From NCBI GenBank assembly GCA_000436915.1, contig HF994079.1, forward strand, positions 1-12,951: a stretch of 12,951 nucleotides of DNA, given 5' to 3'. The translations under genes were made by a program, and so were the position numbers. The DNA is from Prevotella sp. CAG:1092 (lineage in GTDB: Bacteria; Bacteroidota; Bacteroidia; Bacteroidales; Bacteroidaceae). Below are positions 1 to 7,291 of this stretch, one piece after another; position 1 is the first letter of the stretch; each line of letters starts with the position of its first letter. The notes below the pieces were generated by a model. The model had not been told where the DNA came from and searched no databases. It saw nothing but the letters and a program-made list of their open reading frames with translations.

Positions 1-43
1 CTTATTCTAATTCGTCGAACTCACGTTAATGTAAACAAACAAT
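1..43. other. Unassigned left edge of window
   Basis: This short stretch lies outside the terminator of the minus-strand operon. On the plus strand one frame stays open to a TAA at 27-29 and another to a TAA at 43-45, so it could hold the last codons of a convergent plus-strand gene, but too little is present to say. No family can be recognised. The A- and C-rich 30-43 segment supplies the U-rich tail of the minus-strand terminator. Confidence 0.25.
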
Positions 44-90
44 AATAGCGGCAAGAGAAATGCACACAGGCAGATCCTCTTGCCGCTATT
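44..90 (-). terminator. Rho-independent terminator of the hpt-to-M23 operon
   Basis: A perfect 14-bp inverted repeat has arms at 44-57 (AATAGCGGCAAGAG) and 77-90 (CTCTTGCCGCTATT) with a 19-base loop. It begins 26 bases after the M23 stop codon. Read on the minus strand, the stem is followed by a U-rich run (ATTGTTTGTTT). Read on the plus strand it is followed by TTTATTTCTTC, so it may also stop transcription arriving from the left. The stem length and position make an operon terminator the simplest reading. Confidence 0.85.
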
Positions 91-115
91 TTTATTTCTT
101 CTTTACGTTAGCTTT

Positions 116-1231
116 TTACTTCCTTATACCTCCACTCTTTGTCAACGTTATGGTGGCATCATGGAGTTTGCGGTTGCCATGGTCGAACATCAAGGCTGGA
201 TTGAAACGAGTGCCACGAAACTTAGTTTCGAAATGTAGGTGCTCTGTTGTTGCACGACCTGTGCGACCGGTAAGTCCTATCACCTGGCCTGCTTTCACTT
301 TATCGCCTGCCTTAACAAGGTTCTTCGACTGATGGCTATACAATGTCTCAAATCCATAGGCATGCTTTATGCGTATGCAATTACCATAGCCAGCAAAAGG
401 ACCAGAGGATATTACTACGCCATCGAAAGCTGCAAGTATCTCGTCATTTGGCTTTGTCTTTAGGTCTACTCCCGAATGACCTCGTCTGCCTCCGTAAGGA
501 CTGATAACCTTTGCTCCTGGTAGAGGATACGACCAATGTTTCTTTTCTATCTTTCTGAGGTCGAGCTTGAATGTAGAATTCTTCTTAAATGGGTCGTCAT
601 CAAGATTTGCCATCAGCCTCTTCGACTTTTCGTCGGCAACAACATTTATGCTAATTCTGCCACCCGTTTTTTTGCATTGCACCATCTGCTTTCTCAGCTT
701 ATGGCTCGACAAAGAGATAATGGTTTCTGGATTAATCTTCGAACCATTTATCATGATATTGAAGTCAAGGAATTCTCTATTTGAATCTCCACCAACAATA
801 GCGATGGTATGTCCTGCCTTTACTTCCTGCCCAACTTTCACAAGGTTCTGTGCATTATGAGCATAAACGGTTTCAAGACCATTATGATGGCGAACAACAA
901 TCACATTGCCATGACCAGAGATATAGGTAGACAAGCGAACGGTTCCGTCAAACATAGCTTTCACAGCATCGCCCTTCTTGGTTTCAATCTCAAGGTCGTT
1001 GCCTTTCAATATAGCTTTACCTACTGGCAACGGGAACGAATATTCTTTATCTGGAAGTTGAGTAAAATCAATGTTTATGATATTACTCTTGGCAAAGATA
1101 CCTGGTGTTGGCACACTAATCTGCTGCTGTTCGGTGGCAGTAAATTTCTCACTTGTGGCAGACATTATCGTCAGCGACATCATCAATGCCACAACATAAA
1201 TAGTTAGCTTAGATAGATTCTTTTTAATCAT
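116..1231 (-). CDS. Exported M23 family peptidase with duplicated LytM domain
   Basis: This 371-residue protein probably cleaves peptide cross-links in periplasmic peptidoglycan. The N-terminus is a signal peptide (basic residues 3-8, hydrophobic 9-24). Two LytM-like beta domains follow, at about 65-170 and 235-348. The second has the whole metal site: H252 and D256 in GHSGVD, H300 in YSH, and H331/H333 in HLHFE. By LytM precedent H252, D256 and H333 bind zinc, while H300 and H331 are catalytic. The first copy is clearly homologous (about half of the residues match between 94-147 and 269-322) but lacks the GHxGxD pair. It also has LDF where HLHF should be, so only the second copy should be active. 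The start codon overlaps the pgeF stop in ATGA, and a terminator follows the gene. The family and the inactive first domain are well supported; the exact bond cleaved is unknown. Confidence 0.9.
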   Translation of the reverse strand: MIKKNLSKLTIYVVALMMSLTIMSATSEKFTATEQQQISVPTPGIFAKSNIINIDFTQLPDKEYSFPLPVGKAILKGNDLEIETKKGDAVKAMFDGTVRLSTYISGHGNVIVVRHHNGLETVYAHNAQNLVKVGQEVKAGHTIAIVGGDSNREFLDFNIMINGSKINPETIISLSSHKLRKQMVQCKKTGGRISINVVADEKSKRLMANLDDDPFKKNSTFKLDLRKIEKKHWSYPLPGAKVISPYGGRRGHSGVDLKTKPNDEILAAFDGVVISSGPFAGYGNCIRIKHAYGFETLYSHQSKNLVKAGDKVKAGQVIGLTGRTGRATTEHLHFETKFRGTRFNPALMFDHGNRKLHDATITLTKSGGIRK

Positions 1232-2016
1232 TTGGTTTCCTCCATAATTATTGCTGTATATATTCTGCCCGAGTTAATGCCTTGACGACGGGCAGAGAAA
1301 AAATCGTTAGAAGTATAGGTATCAACTCCTGATACCTTTATGTTTTCTGCTGGGATTCCTGCTGCAACCAACTCTCTGCGGTTGCATTCTGGTAGGTCGA
1401 TATGCCATTTACCCATTTGCTTCGCTATGCCATTCATATCGAAGCCTGCAGAGGCAAACTGGTCGTAGACTTCCTGTCCAACCTCAAAGCTCTCTAATGA
1501 TATGCCTGGACCTATCACAGCCTTCAACTTATCGGCATTAGAATGGTAGGTTGTTTGCATCTCAGCTACTGCCTTCGAAGCTATGCGCTTTACAGTTCCA
1601 CGCCAGCCGGCATGTATAGCGCAGGCTGCATGATGCTCAGGATCGTATATTATAATAGGTATGCAGTCGGCAGTAGAAACGCCTATGCATACTCCACTCA
1701 TCGATGTGAATATACCGTCCACTCCTTCTATCACCATAGCTCTCTCTTCCTCAGACAATGCCATAAAGTCGGGAGCTATAATGCAGAAGTCTGCTCCATG
1801 CACCTGATGTGGCAACAATATCTTTGTTGGCTCTATGCCTAATGTCTCGGCAAGTGATGCTTTATTGGCTTCGATATTCTCTTGCGAATCGCCACAATAG
1901 CTATTGATATTAAAGCTGCAATATGCGCCCTCGCCTACTCCACCATGACGCATGGTAGAGAAAGCACGCACACCTGGGGCTATATCGTATGATAGAAGCT
2001 GTGGACTATTCTTCAT
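1228..2016 (-). CDS. pgeF: Peptidoglycan editing factor PgeF (laccase-domain/YfiH family)
   Basis: This 262-residue protein belongs to the YfiH/PgeF family, long annotated as polyphenol oxidase. E. coli YfiH is known to keep L-Ser from replacing L-Ala in peptidoglycan precursors. The family triad is visible: H73 in HQVHGAD, C118 in STADCIPI and H135 in AIHAGWRGT. The C118-H135 distance of 17 residues equals that of the E. coli enzyme. Other family marks are VDGIFT at 99-104, VIGPGIS at 167-173 and the C-terminal NDFFSARR. An ATG at 2014-2016 or 2017-2019 is preferred because these give an 11- to 14-base overlap with obg and a normal N-terminus. An upstream ATG at 2058 would add a Met/Thr-rich leader read out of frame from the obg tail. 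No signal peptide is seen, so it should be cytoplasmic. Its stop overlaps the start of the M23 peptidase, so two cell-wall genes are adjacent. Confidence 0.9.
   Translation of the reverse strand: MKNSPQLLSYDIAPGVRAFSTMRHGGVGEGAYCSFNINSYCGDSQENIEANKASLAETLGIEPTKILLPHQVHGADFCIIAPDFMALSEEERAMVIEGVDGIFTSMSGVCIGVSTADCIPIIIYDPEHHAACAIHAGWRGTVKRIASKAVAEMQTTYHSNADKLKAVIGPGISLESFEVGQEVYDQFASAGFDMNGIAKQMGKWHIDLPECNRRELVAAGIPAENIKVSGVDTYTSNDFFSARRQGINSGRIYTAIIMEETK
1239..1243 (-). promoter_or_regulatory. Shine-Dalgarno sequence for the M23 gene inside pgeF
   Basis: On the minus strand GGAGG lies 7 bases before the M23 ATG, ideal spacing for a ribosome binding site. It is formed by the Met-Glu-Glu codons near the end of pgeF. 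Bacteroidota genes seldom show such sites, and no other gene start in the window has one this good. With the ATGA stop/start overlap it suggests translation of the peptidase is coupled to PgeF. It could also be coincidence, because the codons are constrained by the PgeF protein. Confidence 0.5.
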
Positions 2017-3181
2017 CATACTCATATTCAAAGTCGTCGAGGTCATCAACATCCTCAACGTCGTCTTCGTCTATATATTCAATATCTTCGTCTTCGCCTT
2101 CTTGAGCAAGCTCCATAGCAAAGCGCGACATGTCTTTATCCCTATGCACAAGGGTGTCCTCGGCTGTGATATCTTGCAACTTATTGCTCTCGCTATTGAG
2201 TTCTTTCCATAGCACATCCTTCAAATCTGAGAGTCCGTAGCCTGTTACTGAAGAGATGAATACTACAGGTAAATCTTCTGGCAGATGCTCACGAAGCATA
2301 TCCATCAATTCCTCGTCCAAGAGGTCGCTCTTGGTAACCGCCAACACTCTGTGCTTGCTGAGCATTTCTGGATTAAACTGCTCAAGCTCATTCAATAACA
2401 CTTCATATTCGCGCTTAATATCGTCGGTATCGCCAGGAACCATAAAGAGCAACAACGAGTTGCGCTCAATATGACGCAAGAAGCGAAGTCCTAAACCTTT
2501 ACCCTCGCTGGCTCCCTCGATGATACCAGGGATATCAGCCATCACAAACGACTTATGGTCTCTATATTCTACGATACCAAGACTTGGCTCAAGGGTTGTA
2601 AAAGGATAGTTGGCAATCTTCGGACGTGCGCTCGACAAGGCGGAAAGCAATGTAGACTTTCCTGCATTAGGGAATCCTACCAAACCAACATCGGCAAGCA
2701 ACTTCAACTCCATTATCACCGTACGCTCCTGCATAGGCTCGCCTGGCTGTGCAAAACGTGGAGCCTGATTGGTAGCAGTACGGAATTGGAAATTACCCAA
2801 ACCGCCTCGTCCACCTTTCAATAGCATCACTTCCTGACCATCGTAGGTTACGTCGCAGATATATTTTCCGGTCTCAGCATCATATACAACTGTTCCGCAT
2901 GGCACATCGATATACATATCCTTACCGTCTGTACCATGACACTTGTCGCGTCCGCCGTTGCCTCCATGTTCAGCAAACACGTGGCGCTGATATTTCAGGT
3001 GCAACAAGGTCCAATAGTTATGATTGCCACGAAGGATAATGCTTCCGCCGCGACCGCCGTCACCACCATCAGGACCACCATTAGGATTGTATTTCACATG
3101 CCTAAGGTGCATAGAGCCCTTACCGCCCTTTCCTGAGCGGCAATATATCTTTACATAGTCTACGAAATTGGAATCTGCCAT
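2006..3181 (-). CDS. obg: GTPase Obg/CgtA with acidic tail
   Basis: This 391-residue essential-type GTPase acts in late 50S ribosomal subunit assembly and stress signalling. The N-terminal Obg fold (about 1-160) shows its glycine-rich loops, such as GGPDGGDGGRGG at 35-46. The G domain has G1 GFPNAGKST at 169-177, switch I around TT195-196, G3 DIPG at 216-219, G4 TKSD at 283-286 and G5 SSVTG at 310-314. After about residue 335 the OCT domain found in Firmicutes Obg is absent. Instead there is a charged tail in which 362-391 is mostly Asp/Glu with some Tyr, ending EYDEE. Members from Bacteroidota and many proteobacteria commonly end in acidic tails, so this is probably intact. The stop overlaps the start of pgeF. 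The 123-base leader upstream holds a long repeat hairpin and no recognisable promoter, so expression probably depends on read-through from adk. Confidence 0.97.
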   Translation of the reverse strand: MADSNFVDYVKIYCRSGKGGKGSMHLRHVKYNPNGGPDGGDGGRGGSIILRGNHNYWTLLHLKYQRHVFAEHGGNGGRDKCHGTDGKDMYIDVPCGTVVYDAETGKYICDVTYDGQEVMLLKGGRGGLGNFQFRTATNQAPRFAQPGEPMQERTVIMELKLLADVGLVGFPNAGKSTLLSALSSARPKIANYPFTTLEPSLGIVEYRDHKSFVMADIPGIIEGASEGKGLGLRFLRHIERNSLLLFMVPGDTDDIKREYEVLLNELEQFNPEMLSKHRVLAVTKSDLLDEELMDMLREHLPEDLPVVFISSVTGYGLSDLKDVLWKELNSESNKLQDITAEDTLVHRDKDMSRFAMELAQEGEDEDIEYIDEDDVEDVDDLDDFEYEYDEE

Positions 3182-3210
3182 TTAAGTGAAGAATTAAAAA
3201 AGTGAAGAAG

Positions 3211-3298
3211 AAAAAAAAGTGAAGAGTGAAGAGTGAAGAGTGAAGAATCATATAGCCTTAATGGTATTGGATTCTTCGTTCTTCACTCTTCACTCTTC
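3211..3298 (-). terminator. Heptamer-built hairpin plus U tract in the obg leader; possible attenuator
   Basis: The arms at 3221-3249 and 3270-3298 form a 29-bp inverted repeat with two mismatched positions (3240/3279 and 3241/3278) around a 20-base loop. Read in the operon's direction (minus), the stem is followed after two bases by eight U residues (3211-3218). That is the layout of an intrinsic terminator or attenuator between adk and obg. The mismatches are A-C type in the minus-strand RNA but G-U wobbles in a plus-strand RNA. The obg gene lies just downstream with no promoter visible, so partial rather than complete termination is likely if it works at all. It may simply be an inert repeat. 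Confidence 0.5.
3218..3245. repeat. Tandem heptamer repeat (AGTGAAG)4
   Basis: Four perfect tandem copies of AGTGAAG lie in the adk-obg gap. Single copies occur nearby at 3185-3191 and 3201-3207. Inverted copies (CTTCACT) occur twice at 3281-3294, with a degenerate one (CTTCGTT) at 3274-3280. The array is plainly non-coding. Short tandem units like this can change in number by replication slippage. Confidence 0.9.
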
Positions 3299-3304
3299 CC
3301 TAAA

Positions 3305-3883
3305 TTATTCGGCAATGCCGTCGATAACCTTGCAGATGTCTGCAAAGATTACCTCAAGCTGACCATCACCCTTTACGTGATGATGCAAGCCTTCGCCATC
3401 ATACCAGCCGATGAGAGGAGCTGTCTGGTTGTGATAAACGCCAAGACGCTTCTTGATTGTCTCCTCGTTATCATCTGAACGACCGCTCTCGATACCACGC
3501 TTGATAAGACGTTCCATCAATACATTCTCTGGAACATCCAATTCTATCATAGCTGCAATCTTATGACCACGCTCTGCGAGCATTTTCTTCAAAGCCTCAG
3601 CTTGTGGAATAGTACGTGGGAAACCATCAAAGATTACGCCCTTGTGCTCCTTGCCAAAGCTGTCGTAAACACTTGCAAGGATATCTATCATGAGCTCATC
3701 AGGGATAAGCTGACCGTTGTCAATATATCCCTTGGCTGTCTTGCCGAGTTCTGTACCATTCTTGATTTCTGCGCGAAGCACGTCGCCTGTAGAAATATGA
3801 CCGAAGCCATACTTCTTAATCATCAGATCGCTCTGAGTACCCTTTCCTGAACCTGGGGCACCGAAAATAACAATGTTCTTCAT
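3305..3883 (-). CDS. adk: Adenylate kinase, short-LID form
   Basis: This 192-residue cytoplasmic enzyme interconverts ATP + AMP and 2 ADP. The P-loop GAPGSGKGT is at 8-16, the AMP-binding STGDVLR at 31-37 and the signature FDGFPRT at 85-91. The LID region around 129-141 (RGIESGRSDDNEE) is short and has no cysteines, so this is the short, zinc-free variant rather than the roughly 215-residue form of E. coli. K145-R146 and the following segment contribute the usual phosphate-binding basic residues. It is second in the operon, 37 bases after hpt, and 123 bases before obg with the repeat hairpin between. The start fits the family N-terminus exactly. Confidence 0.97.
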   Translation of the reverse strand: MKNIVIFGAPGSGKGTQSDLMIKKYGFGHISTGDVLRAEIKNGTELGKTAKGYIDNGQLIPDELMIDILASVYDSFGKEHKGVIFDGFPRTIPQAEALKKMLAERGHKIAAMIELDVPENVLMERLIKRGIESGRSDDNEETIKKRLGVYHNQTAPLIGWYDGEGLHHHVKGDGQLEVIFADICKVIDGIAE

Positions 3884-3920
3884 TTTTACTTTTTTGACTA
3901 AATCTATTGTGTTGTCTATA

Positions 3921-4457
3921 TTATTCTACGATTGTGTAAATTTCTTTCAGGTTTCTGCCCTGCTGGTCGTAATCAAGACCATAGCCCACGATGAAGTCGT
4001 TAGGAATCTCCATTGCTGCATACTCTATGTTCAATGGCACCTGTAGCTTACCTGGCTTAAGGAGCAGGGTGCAGATATGTATAGACTCAGGGTTGCGTGT
4101 TCCCAACTGTTCTACCATACGCTTCATAGTGAAACCTGTATCTACGATATCTTCCAAAATAACAACAGTACGTCCTGCTATGTCTTCGTTCAAGCCAATA
4201 ACTTCTTTTATCTTACCTGTCGAGGTGGTACCTTGATAAGAAGCAAGCTTCACAAAAGAGATTTCACATGGAATAGTGATATTGCGAATCAAATCGGCAG
4301 CAAAAACAAAAGAGCCATTGAGCACGGCTATAAAAAGTGGATTCTTGTCTGCCATATCGTTATTGATTTTTTCTGCAACAGCCTTCACACGCTGCTGTAT
4401 CTCTTCCTCGGGGATAAACGTTCTGAACGTTTTATCCTTAATAGTTACTGTGCTCAT
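3921..4457 (-). CDS. hpt: Hypoxanthine phosphoribosyltransferase
   Basis: This 178-residue cytoplasmic purine-salvage enzyme joins hypoxanthine (and usually guanine) to PRPP to give IMP or GMP. The PRPP-binding loop VVILEDIVDTGFT spans 98-110, with acidic E102/D103 followed by DTG at 106-108. LNGSF at 46-50 is the family's pyrophosphate-contacting loop. The C-terminal segment DFIVGYGLDYDQQGRNL at 154-170 contains the base-binding aromatic and aspartate region. Length is normal. It is the first gene of the operon, directly behind a strong promoter, with adk next, so two nucleotide-metabolism genes are co-expressed. Base preference cannot be fixed from the sequence alone. Confidence 0.96.
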   Translation of the reverse strand: MSTVTIKDKTFRTFIPEEEIQQRVKAVAEKINNDMADKNPLFIAVLNGSFVFAADLIRNITIPCEISFVKLASYQGTTSTGKIKEVIGLNEDIAGRTVVILEDIVDTGFTMKRMVEQLGTRNPESIHICTLLLKPGKLQVPLNIEYAAMEIPNDFIVGYGLDYDQQGRNLKEIYTIVE

Positions 4458-4485
4458 TGTATGTCGAATTTTGGATAATTTGGGG

Positions 4486-4516
4486 CAAAGTTACTCTAAA
4501 ATGACGGAATAACAAA
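4486..4516 (-). promoter_or_regulatory. Bacteroidota-type promoter for the hpt operon
   Basis: On the minus strand TTTG (4516-4513) is followed after exactly 19 bases by TAACTTTG (4493-4486), a full match to the Bacteroidota -33/-7 consensus TTTG...TAnnTTTG. The predicted transcription start is near 4482, giving a leader of roughly 25 bases to the hpt ATG. Confidence 0.8.
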
Positions 4517-4601
4517 AGAAAAGAATTGATTTTTGGCATATTCCACAACAATAGGTATGAAATAAACAAAAAAAAGCTAACTATTGGGCTTTTATTAGTA
4601 T

Positions 4602-4617
4602 TAATTTTGTATTTTTG
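4602..4617 (+). promoter_or_regulatory. Candidate -7 elements for nnr
   Basis: Two overlapping matches to TAnnTTTG lie just before the gene: TAATTTTG at 4602-4609 and TATTTTTG at 4610-4617. Neither has a good TTTG at the proper distance; the nearest is ATTG at 4583-4586. The leader would be only about 5 to 15 bases. The region is AT-rich, so chance matches are possible. Confidence 0.4.
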
Positions 4618-4625
4618 CTGTCGAT

Positions 4626-6143
4626 ATGAAAATTTTCACTTCTGCTCAGATTCACGAGCTTGACAAATACACCATAGATAATGAGCCCATCGCGTCGACC
4701 GACTTGATGGAAAGGGCTGCTAACGCCATTACCAAAGCCATAATCGACGAATGGACCGAGTATACACCAATAGTAGTTTTTGCTGGTCCTGGCAATAATG
4801 GCGGTGATGCACTTGCTGTGTCAAGACTATTGGCAGAACGTGGATACGAAGTCCACACATATCTGTTCAATATCCACAACAAGCTTTCTGTTGATTGCCA
4901 AACCAACAAAAAACGTCTTGAGGAATGCAGCAAAATAAAATCTTTCACCGAGATTACTGTCAACTTCGACCCTCCTCAGCTCACAGAGAACACATTGGTC
5001 ATTGATGGTCTTTTCGGCTCAGGCATCAACAAACCTCTCTCTGGCGGTTTCGCATCGCTGGTTAAATATATCAACCAGTCGCCATGCAAGGTGGTTAGTA
5101 TCGATGTGCCATCGGGATTGATGTGCGAAGACAATACTTTCAACATACGTGCTAACATCATTCGTGCCAACATGACGCTGACTCTTCAGCAAAAGAAATT
5201 GGCTATGATGCTCCCTGACAACCAGCTGTATATTGGCAAGTTGAAGGTATTGGATATAATGCTGAGCCATGAGTATATTGAGAATACCGACTCTAAATAT
5301 TATATCACTGAAGAAAAGGATATAAGAAACATGTTGCGCCCTCGCTACGACTTTGCTCATAAGGGCAACATGGGCACTGCGCTCATCGTAGCTGGCAGCT
5401 ATGGCATGACTGGCGCTGCGATATTGTCTACAAAGGCTTGTCTGCGTAGTGGTATCGGAAAGGTGTGCGTACGAACTCCAATGCTCAACTATCAGATAAT
5501 GCAAATCAGCGTTCCTGAGGCTGTATTGGTTATGGACAACGACGAGAAGGTTTTCTCTGAATCTACTGATGCCAACGACTATGAGGCTGTTGCCATTGGT
5601 CCTGGTCTTGGTCAAGCTGAAAACACAGCTGTTGCCTTGATGGCTCAGCTCAAGCGCACACAATGTCCTATTGTTGCCGATGCCGATGCTCTAAATATCT
5701 TGTCGTCGCATCAAGCTTGGATGCAACAGTTGCCACGACATATCATCATGACTCCACATCTTAAAGAGATGGACCGCCTTATAGGCAATGCTTGCAATGG
5801 CGACTATGAGCGTTTGACTAAGGCTTGCGAAATGGCTGCTCGCCATGAGGCTTATATTATTCTGAAAGGTCACCATACTGCTATCTGCACTCCTGAAGGA
5901 AGGGTTTTCTTCAATAATACAGGCAACAGCGGCATGGCAACAGCGGGTAGCGGCGATGTGCTAACGGGTATCATCACAGGTTTGCTGGGTAGAGGATATT
6001 CAGAACAAGAGGCTTGCATCCTCGGTGTTTATCTCCATGGTCTTGCTGGCGATATTGCTGTTCGCGAACTTGGCAAAGAGAGCCTCATCGCATCTGATAT
6101 CATCGATTATCTGCCAAAGGCTTTCAAGCTTCTGGAAGAATAA
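4626..6143 (+). CDS. nnr: Bifunctional NAD(P)HX epimerase/dehydratase
   Basis: This 505-residue fusion repairs hydrated, inactive NADH and NADPH. Residues 1-215 form the YjeF_N epimerase half, which interconverts the R and S forms, with GPGNNGGD at 54-61, IDGLFGSG at 126-133 and SIDVPSGL at 158-165. Residues 225-505 form the ribokinase-like dehydratase half, which restores the S form using ADP or ATP. Its marks are HKGNMGTALIVAGS at 245-258, ADADALN at 351-357, MTPH at 375-378, KGHHT at 414-418 and NTGNSGMATAGSGDVLTG at 431-448, including the catalytic aspartate. The two-domain order is the same as in E. coli Nnr and length is normal. No signal peptide is present, so it is cytoplasmic. It is divergent from hpt, and the DUF4831-type gene follows after 34 bases, so the two are probably co-transcribed. 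Confidence 0.96.
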   Translation: MKIFTSAQIHELDKYTIDNEPIASTDLMERAANAITKAIIDEWTEYTPIVVFAGPGNNGGDALAVSRLLAERGYEVHTYLFNIHNKLSVDCQTNKKRLEECSKIKSFTEITVNFDPPQLTENTLVIDGLFGSGINKPLSGGFASLVKYINQSPCKVVSIDVPSGLMCEDNTFNIRANIIRANMTLTLQQKKLAMMLPDNQLYIGKLKVLDIMLSHEYIENTDSKYYITEEKDIRNMLRPRYDFAHKGNMGTALIVAGSYGMTGAAILSTKACLRSGIGKVCVRTPMLNYQIMQISVPEAVLVMDNDEKVFSESTDANDYEAVAIGPGLGQAENTAVALMAQLKRTQCPIVADADALNILSSHQAWMQQLPRHIIMTPHLKEMDRLIGNACNGDYERLTKACEMAARHEAYIILKGHHTAICTPEGRVFFNNTGNSGMATAGSGDVLTGIITGLLGRGYSEQEACILGVYLHGLAGDIAVRELGKESLIASDIIDYLPKAFKLLEE

Positions 6144-6177
6144 CAAATCGTAAAAACCTAAACACAAGAATATAAAC

Positions 6178-7248
6178 ATGAAAAATATTATTTCCACCCT
6201 ACTGCTTTCTGCTGCAGCTTCTCTTTCGGGCTACGCTCAGCAGGCTAACGAGGCAATATCTTACTATTTGCCTACAACGGCAGTTCATGTAAATTTGATA
6301 ATAGAGAAGACCAATTATACTCCTGGTCTGTTGGCTGAATATGCACAGAGATACATGCGCTTAGACAATGTAAGTCTTGATGCTTATACCACGTATAGAA
6401 TCATCGCTACAAATATGTATACTACTGCTGAGCCTGACACAGCAAAGCTTTTCACATTGGAAATCGACAAAAACCATTTCATCAATAACGTATCGAAGAC
6501 AGAAAAGGGGCTCTTGCTTGCTATCAATGGCGAGGGCAAAGACAACACAGTGATTCCTACGTTCACTCCGTCTAAGCCTCAACCTATATTGAACTCTAAG
6601 GACTACATGTCGCAAGATATCCTCTCGGCAACAAGCTCGGCTAAGATGGCAGAACTTACTGCCAACGAGATATTCGAAATCAGAGATAGTCGCACTCAGC
6701 TTGCTCGTGGCGAGGCTGACTTCATGCCTAAGGATGGCACACAGCTAAAACTTATGATGTCGCAACTCGACACTCAGGAGAAGGCTCTCATGCAGGTATT
6801 CTCTGGTGTAACAACCAAAGACACTACAATGACAACAATCACCTACCTCCCTACCTCTGAGGTCGAAAAGCAACCTTTATTCCGCTTCTCTAAGTATTAT
6901 GGCATTGTAGACAACGACGACCTCTCTGGCTCTCCTTATTATATTAAGGTTGCCAAGAAGAAGACTTTCGACGATGAGCCTGCTGCAGCTGATGCCAAAA
7001 AGGATAAAAAGGAAAAGAAGGATAAAAACGACATCGGACTTAGAGTAAACATCCCTGCTAAGATGGATATCACCATATTCAATGGCACAGGCAACACATT
7101 GGCTAAAGAGCAATTCCAAGCTCCACAGTTCGGTAAGCTCGAGAATCTTAGCGGTGAACTATTCGGAAAGAAACAGAGTAGCCGACTAATCCTAAACCCG
7201 CAGACTGGTGCCATCTCTAAGATTGAAGCGCTAAACATTGCGAAATAA
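6178..7248 (+). CDS. Exported DUF4831-type protein of unknown function
   Basis: This 356-residue protein resembles the Bacteroidota DUF4831 family by its overall pattern: YYLPTTAVHV after the signal peptide, an AxxYMRL segment, and a C-terminal part rich in beta strands. That assignment is from memory of the family. A signal peptide covers about 1-20 (MKN, then a hydrophobic core, ending GYAQQ) and there is no lipobox cysteine, so a soluble periplasmic location is likely. A lysine/aspartate-rich linker (about 275-287, KKDKKEKKDKND) follows an acidic, alanine-rich stretch and separates the main domain from the last 70 residues. No catalytic motif is evident and the biochemical role is unknown. 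It follows nnr by 34 bases with no promoter visible in the gap, and ends at the shared terminator. Confidence 0.8.
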   Translation: MKNIISTLLLSAAASLSGYAQQANEAISYYLPTTAVHVNLIIEKTNYTPGLLAEYAQRYMRLDNVSLDAYTTYRIIATNMYTTAEPDTAKLFTLEIDKNHFINNVSKTEKGLLLAINGEGKDNTVIPTFTPSKPQPILNSKDYMSQDILSATSSAKMAELTANEIFEIRDSRTQLARGEADFMPKDGTQLKLMMSQLDTQEKALMQVFSGVTTKDTTMTTITYLPTSEVEKQPLFRFSKYYGIVDNDDLSGSPYYIKVAKKKTFDDEPAAADAKKDKKEKKDKNDIGLRVNIPAKMDITIFNGTGNTLAKEQFQAPQFGKLENLSGELFGKKQSSRLILNPQTGAISKIEALNIAK

Positions 7249-7291
7249 AAGAAAACTGCAAAGAGATTTATTCTAAAAAGCATATAACTAA

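Noticed and set aside
3201..3298. CRISPR-like repeat array
   Set aside because: The units are 7 bases in tandem without spacers, and no cas genes are nearby.
5019..5663. A 214-codon open frame on the minus strand inside nnr
   Set aside because: It is antisense to well-matched dehydratase and epimerase motifs, has no recognisable domain and no promoter or start signal. It is a shadow of the nnr coding frame.
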